Shown here: positions 60,966 through 64,000 of the stretch, piece by piece
Position numbering within the stretch: position 1 is the stretch's first letter
Layout of the letters: every line of letters begins with the position of its first letter
NCBI GenBank assembly: GCA_937927845.1
Contig: CALFXE010000273.1
Location: 35,145-99,144 of the forward strand
Direction of reading: 5' to 3'
DNA: 64,000 bases
Origin: an uncultured Paludibacter sp.
GTDB taxonomy: Bacteria; Bacteroidota; Bacteroidia; Bacteroidales; Paludibacteraceae
Position numbers and translations under genes: made by a program
Notes under the pieces: model-generated
What the model was told of the DNA's origin: nothing
Database searches by the model: none
Seen by the model: the letters and a program-made list of their open reading frames with translations, nothing else

Positions 60966-61514
60966 TTATTCATATTTCCGGGCTATATTCAGAAGTTCAT
61001 TGGTTGTTTTCCAATTCCTTGTGGTAGCTGTGACTTTTAGTTTTGCTTCCAGGAAATTGTTGCTTAATTTTGATCTGCCGTATCCGTTGGGGCAATAGAG
61101 GTACACAGCGTTACCGGTAATGTATATCTCCTCACCTTCTTGTTTCCTTGCTTGTATGGCGTTTAGGTCATATTTTCCGGGGATTGACGACAGAAATGTT
61201 ACGTGCAAAAAAGTTTTGTCTTTATCGCTTTCTTTAACAAACGGATTATGGTCGATAATTTGCTGTAGTTTATCGACGGGCAATACAATTACCGGTACGT
61301 CAAAGCCGAAGTCGATTTCGATTTGTCGGGATAGGATTTGTGCAAGCGCATCCGTTCCGGTCTCTCTACATGTGAAGAGTATATTTCCGCTTTGCAGATA
61401 AGTAGCCACATTCTCGAATCCCAGACTCTCGTAAGATTTCCGCAGCACATCCATTTTAATAAGCTTTTGCCCGCTTACGTTAATACCCCTTAGTATGGAA
61501 ATATATGTTGTCAT
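60966..61514 (-). CDS. DUF1697 family protein
   Basis: The 182-aa protein has the family opening TTYISILRGINVSGQKLIKM and the block YLQSGNILFTC and later LYCPNGYGRSKLSNN. It is a small cytosolic protein of unknown activity, found widely in bacteria. It reads away from the satD repeat array. Confidence 0.9.
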   Translation of the reverse strand: MTTYISILRGINVSGQKLIKMDVLRKSYESLGFENVATYLQSGNILFTCRETGTDALAQILSRQIEIDFGFDVPVIVLPVDKLQQIIDHNPFVKESDKDKTFLHVTFLSSIPGKYDLNAIQARKQEGEEIYITGNAVYLYCPNGYGRSKLSNNFLEAKLKVTATTRNWKTTNELLNIARKYE

Positions 61515-61580
61515 ATTGTCTTAACCTAAAATCCCTCATTGGCTATTGTCTGCCGATGAGGGATGTTTTGCTTAGTTGCT

Positions 61581-62039
61581 TCAGAGGTTCAACGTTTCTC
61601 TGTCGAATTTTTCATACCGGGGTGGTGATGGCATATAGTCATCATCATCCCACAAATTGCTGGTGATCATCAGGTCGGCGCTGTACCGGTTGCAGGCAAT
61701 GGGAACATTATGTACCCGGCATTGACGGAGCAACATCATGATATCCGCTTCATGGGGTTGTGGATTGAGGTCGTCTATCAGAAAAACGGCCAGGTCTATT
61801 TCCTTACGAACCACCATAGCGGCAATCTCGGCATCGCCTCCCATCGGTCCCGAATTCATGATAGTGAATGAAGGAAAGACTCCTTTATCATATAAAGCGT
61901 CTCGCACCAGTGTTCCGGTGGTACCGGTACAAACGAGGTGATGCTTCGACAAAAAGTCGGCATTAAACACCACCCATTCCACCATATCGGCTTTGCGGTG
62001 GTCATGTGCCACCAAAGCTATTGTTAGTTTTCGTTTCAT
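61581..62039 (-). CDS. mgsA: Methylglyoxal synthase
   Basis: Start ATG 62039 gives 152 aa (KRKLTIALVAHDHRKADMVE); a frame from 62114 adds a hydrophobic, unlikely leader. The enzyme converts dihydroxyacetone phosphate to methylglyoxal and phosphate. Conserved parts are the phosphate loop TGTTGTLV, the catalytic Asp in SGPMGGDAEIAAMV and DDLNPQPHEADI. The length is normal. Confidence 0.95.
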   Translation of the reverse strand: MKRKLTIALVAHDHRKADMVEWVVFNADFLSKHHLVCTGTTGTLVRDALYDKGVFPSFTIMNSGPMGGDAEIAAMVVRKEIDLAVFLIDDLNPQPHEADIMMLLRQCRVHNVPIACNRYSADLMITSNLWDDDDYMPSPPRYEKFDRETLNL

Positions 62040-62183
62040 TTTTTTTAGAGTAAAGAGTAAAGAACAAAGAGTAAAGACTGATTTGATTATATTATTCACA
62101 TTGACTTCGTTCATTTTCTGTCGTCACTCGACAAAGCTCAAACAAGTTTGGCTATGTAACTCGTTCCTAAGAAAATTGGTACA

Positions 62184-63935
62184 TTAAATCCCCAATTCTT
62201 CCCGAATAGCAACGATTTTTCGGTTTGCTGCTTCTTCCGCTTCTTCCAGTGCCTCTCTCGTTTTTGCTGTTCCACCTTTCACTTCAATATAGAATTTGAT
62301 CTTTGGCTCCGTACCCGATGGACGGATAGAGAGTTTTGTCCCTTCTTCGGTGAAGTATTGGAGCACGTTGGATGTGGTTGGCATTTCGAGGGATATATGT
62401 TCGCCATGAAGATGGTCCACAGCCTCCAGTTTTGCGAAATCCTTCACGAGGGTAACGGGAGATCCGCCCAATGAAGTCAGGGGGTTCACCCGGAAATTTT
62501 TCATCATCGCCTCTATCTCGTCGGCGCCTTCCTTGCCTTTGCGTACGAGGGAGATACCCACCTCTTTGGAATATCCGTACTCTAAATAAATGTCTTGCAG
62601 CAGTTCATACATAGTCTTCCCGTTATCGTGTGCCCAGGCAGCAATCTCAGCGAACAGGGTACAGGCCGATACGGAGTCTTTGTCGCGAACGAAGTCACCG
62701 GCGAGAAAACCATAACTTTCTTCTCCACCGCCGATATAATTCTTTATTCCTTCGTTCTGGCGAATAATCTTTGCGATCCATTTGAAACCGGTGTAGCAGT
62801 CGAAAAGTTCAATTCCTCTTTTGTGGGCGATCTCTTTTACCAATTCTGTGGTGACAATGGTCTTTACTACGTATTCCTTACCGGTAAGCAGTTGCAGTTC
62901 ATCCCTGCGGGTCATCAGGTAGTAGAGGCAAATCAGCATAGTCTGGTTACCGTTCACCAGGATAAAGTTCCCCTCTTTATCGCGGATCGCCGTACCGATA
63001 CGGTCGGCGTCGGGATCGGATGCCATCACCAGGTCGGCTCCGGTCTCAATGGCTTTTCTGATCGCCAGGTCGAGTGCTGCCGGCTCTTCGGGATTGGGGG
63101 AGACCACAGTAGGGAAGTCCCCGCTTATCACATCCTGTTCAGGTACGGAGATAATATTGGTAAAACCTATTGCCCTCAACGCATCGGGCACGAGTGTACT
63201 TCCGGCGCCATGGATCGGTGTGTAGACAATCTTCAGGTCATTATGGCGGGCAATGGCCTCCGGAGAGAGCACCAGTTTCTTTACTTCTTCGATAAACGCC
63301 TTGTCCATATCCTTTCCGATGATCTCGATCAGTGCTTTGTTTCCCTCAAAATGTATATCATCTACCGATTTAATACGATTAACCTCTGCGATGATATTTT
63401 TATCGTGTGGGGCAAGCACCTGTGCTCCGTCGTCCCAATATGCTTTGTAGCCGTTGTATTCTTTGGGGTTGTGTGAAGCGGTGATCATGATTCCACTCTG
63501 GCACCCTAATCTCCTGATAGCGTAAGATACTTCGGGAGTAGGACGGAGACTTTCAAAAAGATATACTTTGATACCATTGGCGCTGAAAATATCGGCTGAT
63601 ATTTCAGCAAATTTGCGGCTATTGTTGCGGCAGTCATGACCGATCACTACCTTGATCTCGTCCAGGTCGGTAAACTCTTTCTTCAGATAATTCGAGAGCC
63701 CTTGTGTGGCAGAACCTACCGTATAGATATTCATTCGGTTGCTGCCGGCTCCCATGATGCCTCGTAGTCCGCCGGTGCCGAATTCAAGATCCTTATAAAA
63801 TGCATCGATCAGTTTTGTTTTGTCGTCACTATCGAGCATCTGTTGTACCTCTCGCTTAGTTTCGGCATCATAATTTCCTTTAATCCAGGACATAGCCTTG
63901 TCGGTGACCTGGGCTAATAATGTTTCTTCTTCCAT
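62184..63935 (-). CDS. Phosphohexomutase (phosphoglucomutase/phosphomannomutase)
   Basis: The 583-aa enzyme interconverts hexose 1- and 6-phosphates. It has the phosphoserine loop TASHNPKEYNGYK (about 148-160), the metal loop DPDADRIG, the sugar-binding GGGEESYGF and the C-terminal phosphate site RPSGTEPKIKFYI. The length fits the long PgcA-like type. Glucose versus mannose preference cannot be read by eye. Confidence 0.93.
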   Translation of the reverse strand: MEEETLLAQVTDKAMSWIKGNYDAETKREVQQMLDSDDKTKLIDAFYKDLEFGTGGLRGIMGAGSNRMNIYTVGSATQGLSNYLKKEFTDLDEIKVVIGHDCRNNSRKFAEISADIFSANGIKVYLFESLRPTPEVSYAIRRLGCQSGIMITASHNPKEYNGYKAYWDDGAQVLAPHDKNIIAEVNRIKSVDDIHFEGNKALIEIIGKDMDKAFIEEVKKLVLSPEAIARHNDLKIVYTPIHGAGSTLVPDALRAIGFTNIISVPEQDVISGDFPTVVSPNPEEPAALDLAIRKAIETGADLVMASDPDADRIGTAIRDKEGNFILVNGNQTMLICLYYLMTRRDELQLLTGKEYVVKTIVTTELVKEIAHKRGIELFDCYTGFKWIAKIIRQNEGIKNYIGGGEESYGFLAGDFVRDKDSVSACTLFAEIAAWAHDNGKTMYELLQDIYLEYGYSKEVGISLVRKGKEGADEIEAMMKNFRVNPLTSLGGSPVTLVKDFAKLEAVDHLHGEHISLEMPTTSNVLQYFTEEGTKLSIRPSGTEPKIKFYIEVKGGTAKTREALEEAEEAANRKIVAIREELGI

Positions 63936-63958
63936 GTTAAAACAGTCTTATTTATTGT

Positions 63959-64000
63959 TTATTCAATAGGATGTACTTTGTATTTGTCGCCGGTCTGGTC
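63959..64000 (-). CDS. C-terminal end of an unidentified protein (partial)
   Basis: The minus strand reads DQTGDKYKVHPIE then TAA at 63959-63961, open to the window edge. It lies 24 bp upstream of the mutase start in the same direction, so it is probably the preceding gene of one operon. Thirteen residues are too few to identify it. Confidence 0.45.
   Translation of the reverse strand, partial: DQTGDKYKVHPIE

Noticed and set aside
62595..63476. 293-aa plus-strand frame opposite the phosphohexomutase
   Set aside because: It is an antisense shadow of a conserved enzyme with intact motifs; it has no signal or domain of its own.

Overview
This window comes from a Bacteroidales chromosome. Three things support that: repeated Bacteroidetes -7 promoter boxes (TAnnTTTG), core genes typical of the order (porT, a DUF3256 gene, a GH29 fucosidase lipoprotein), and a complete CTnDOT-type conjugation module. 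A Dysgonomonadaceae or Porphyromonadaceae-like host is my inference; no rRNA or marker gene settles it.

Region 1 (1-5.8 kb) is AT-rich and defence-like. The 3' end of an Xre-type HTH gene overlaps a retron reverse transcriptase carrying the retron-specific NAxxH and VTG motifs. Five bases later comes an unrecognised 387-aa protein with a restriction-nuclease-like N-terminus. Next are an AAA+ ATPase and a subtilisin-like protease. Their families match the IetAS pair, but here they are convergent and their 3' ends overlap.

Region 2 (6.1-43 kb) is an integrative conjugative element. Its excision/regulation block holds two RteC-family regulators, an Xis-like HTH gene, a DUF4099/DUF3945 gene and a type IA topoisomerase (the CTnDOT Exc counterpart), followed by a structured non-coding segment where RteR-like RNA would be expected. 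A heavy-metal cassette (P-type ATPase and CzcCBA-type RND efflux) is inserted next. Then come mobABC (reverse strand), a probable oriT with repeat-dense spacer, and a forward tra operon (traA, two DUF3408 genes, D, E, F, G, I, J, K, L, M, N, O, Q) carrying three extra genes, one of them a DNA adenine methylase between traE and traF. Candidates for traH and traP are not seen. The right end holds a membrane protein gene, a long structured leader before a pseudo-receiver gene, ardA, a 53-aa gene and a large serine recombinase.

The recombinase abuts a tRNA-Arg(CCG) gene, which marks the probable element/chromosome junction. Its reading frame runs through the tRNA terminator, antisense through the tRNA and into the next host gene. 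The left end of the element is not in the window, so regions 1 and 2 may both be its cargo.

Region 3 (44.6-64 kb) is ordinary core chromosome: DUF3256 protein plus tRNA, fucosidase, a small lipoprotein, acyl-CoA synthetase, mtaB with an LpxL-type acyltransferase and a glycosyltransferase, porT, ferredoxin, gap, another glycosyltransferase, MBL hydrolase, aldo/keto reductase, dienelactone hydrolase, DUF6157, DUF3307, a SatD-like gene, DUF1697, mgsA and a phosphohexomutase. The most unusual signal here is four tandem 28-bp dyad repeats against the satD promoter.
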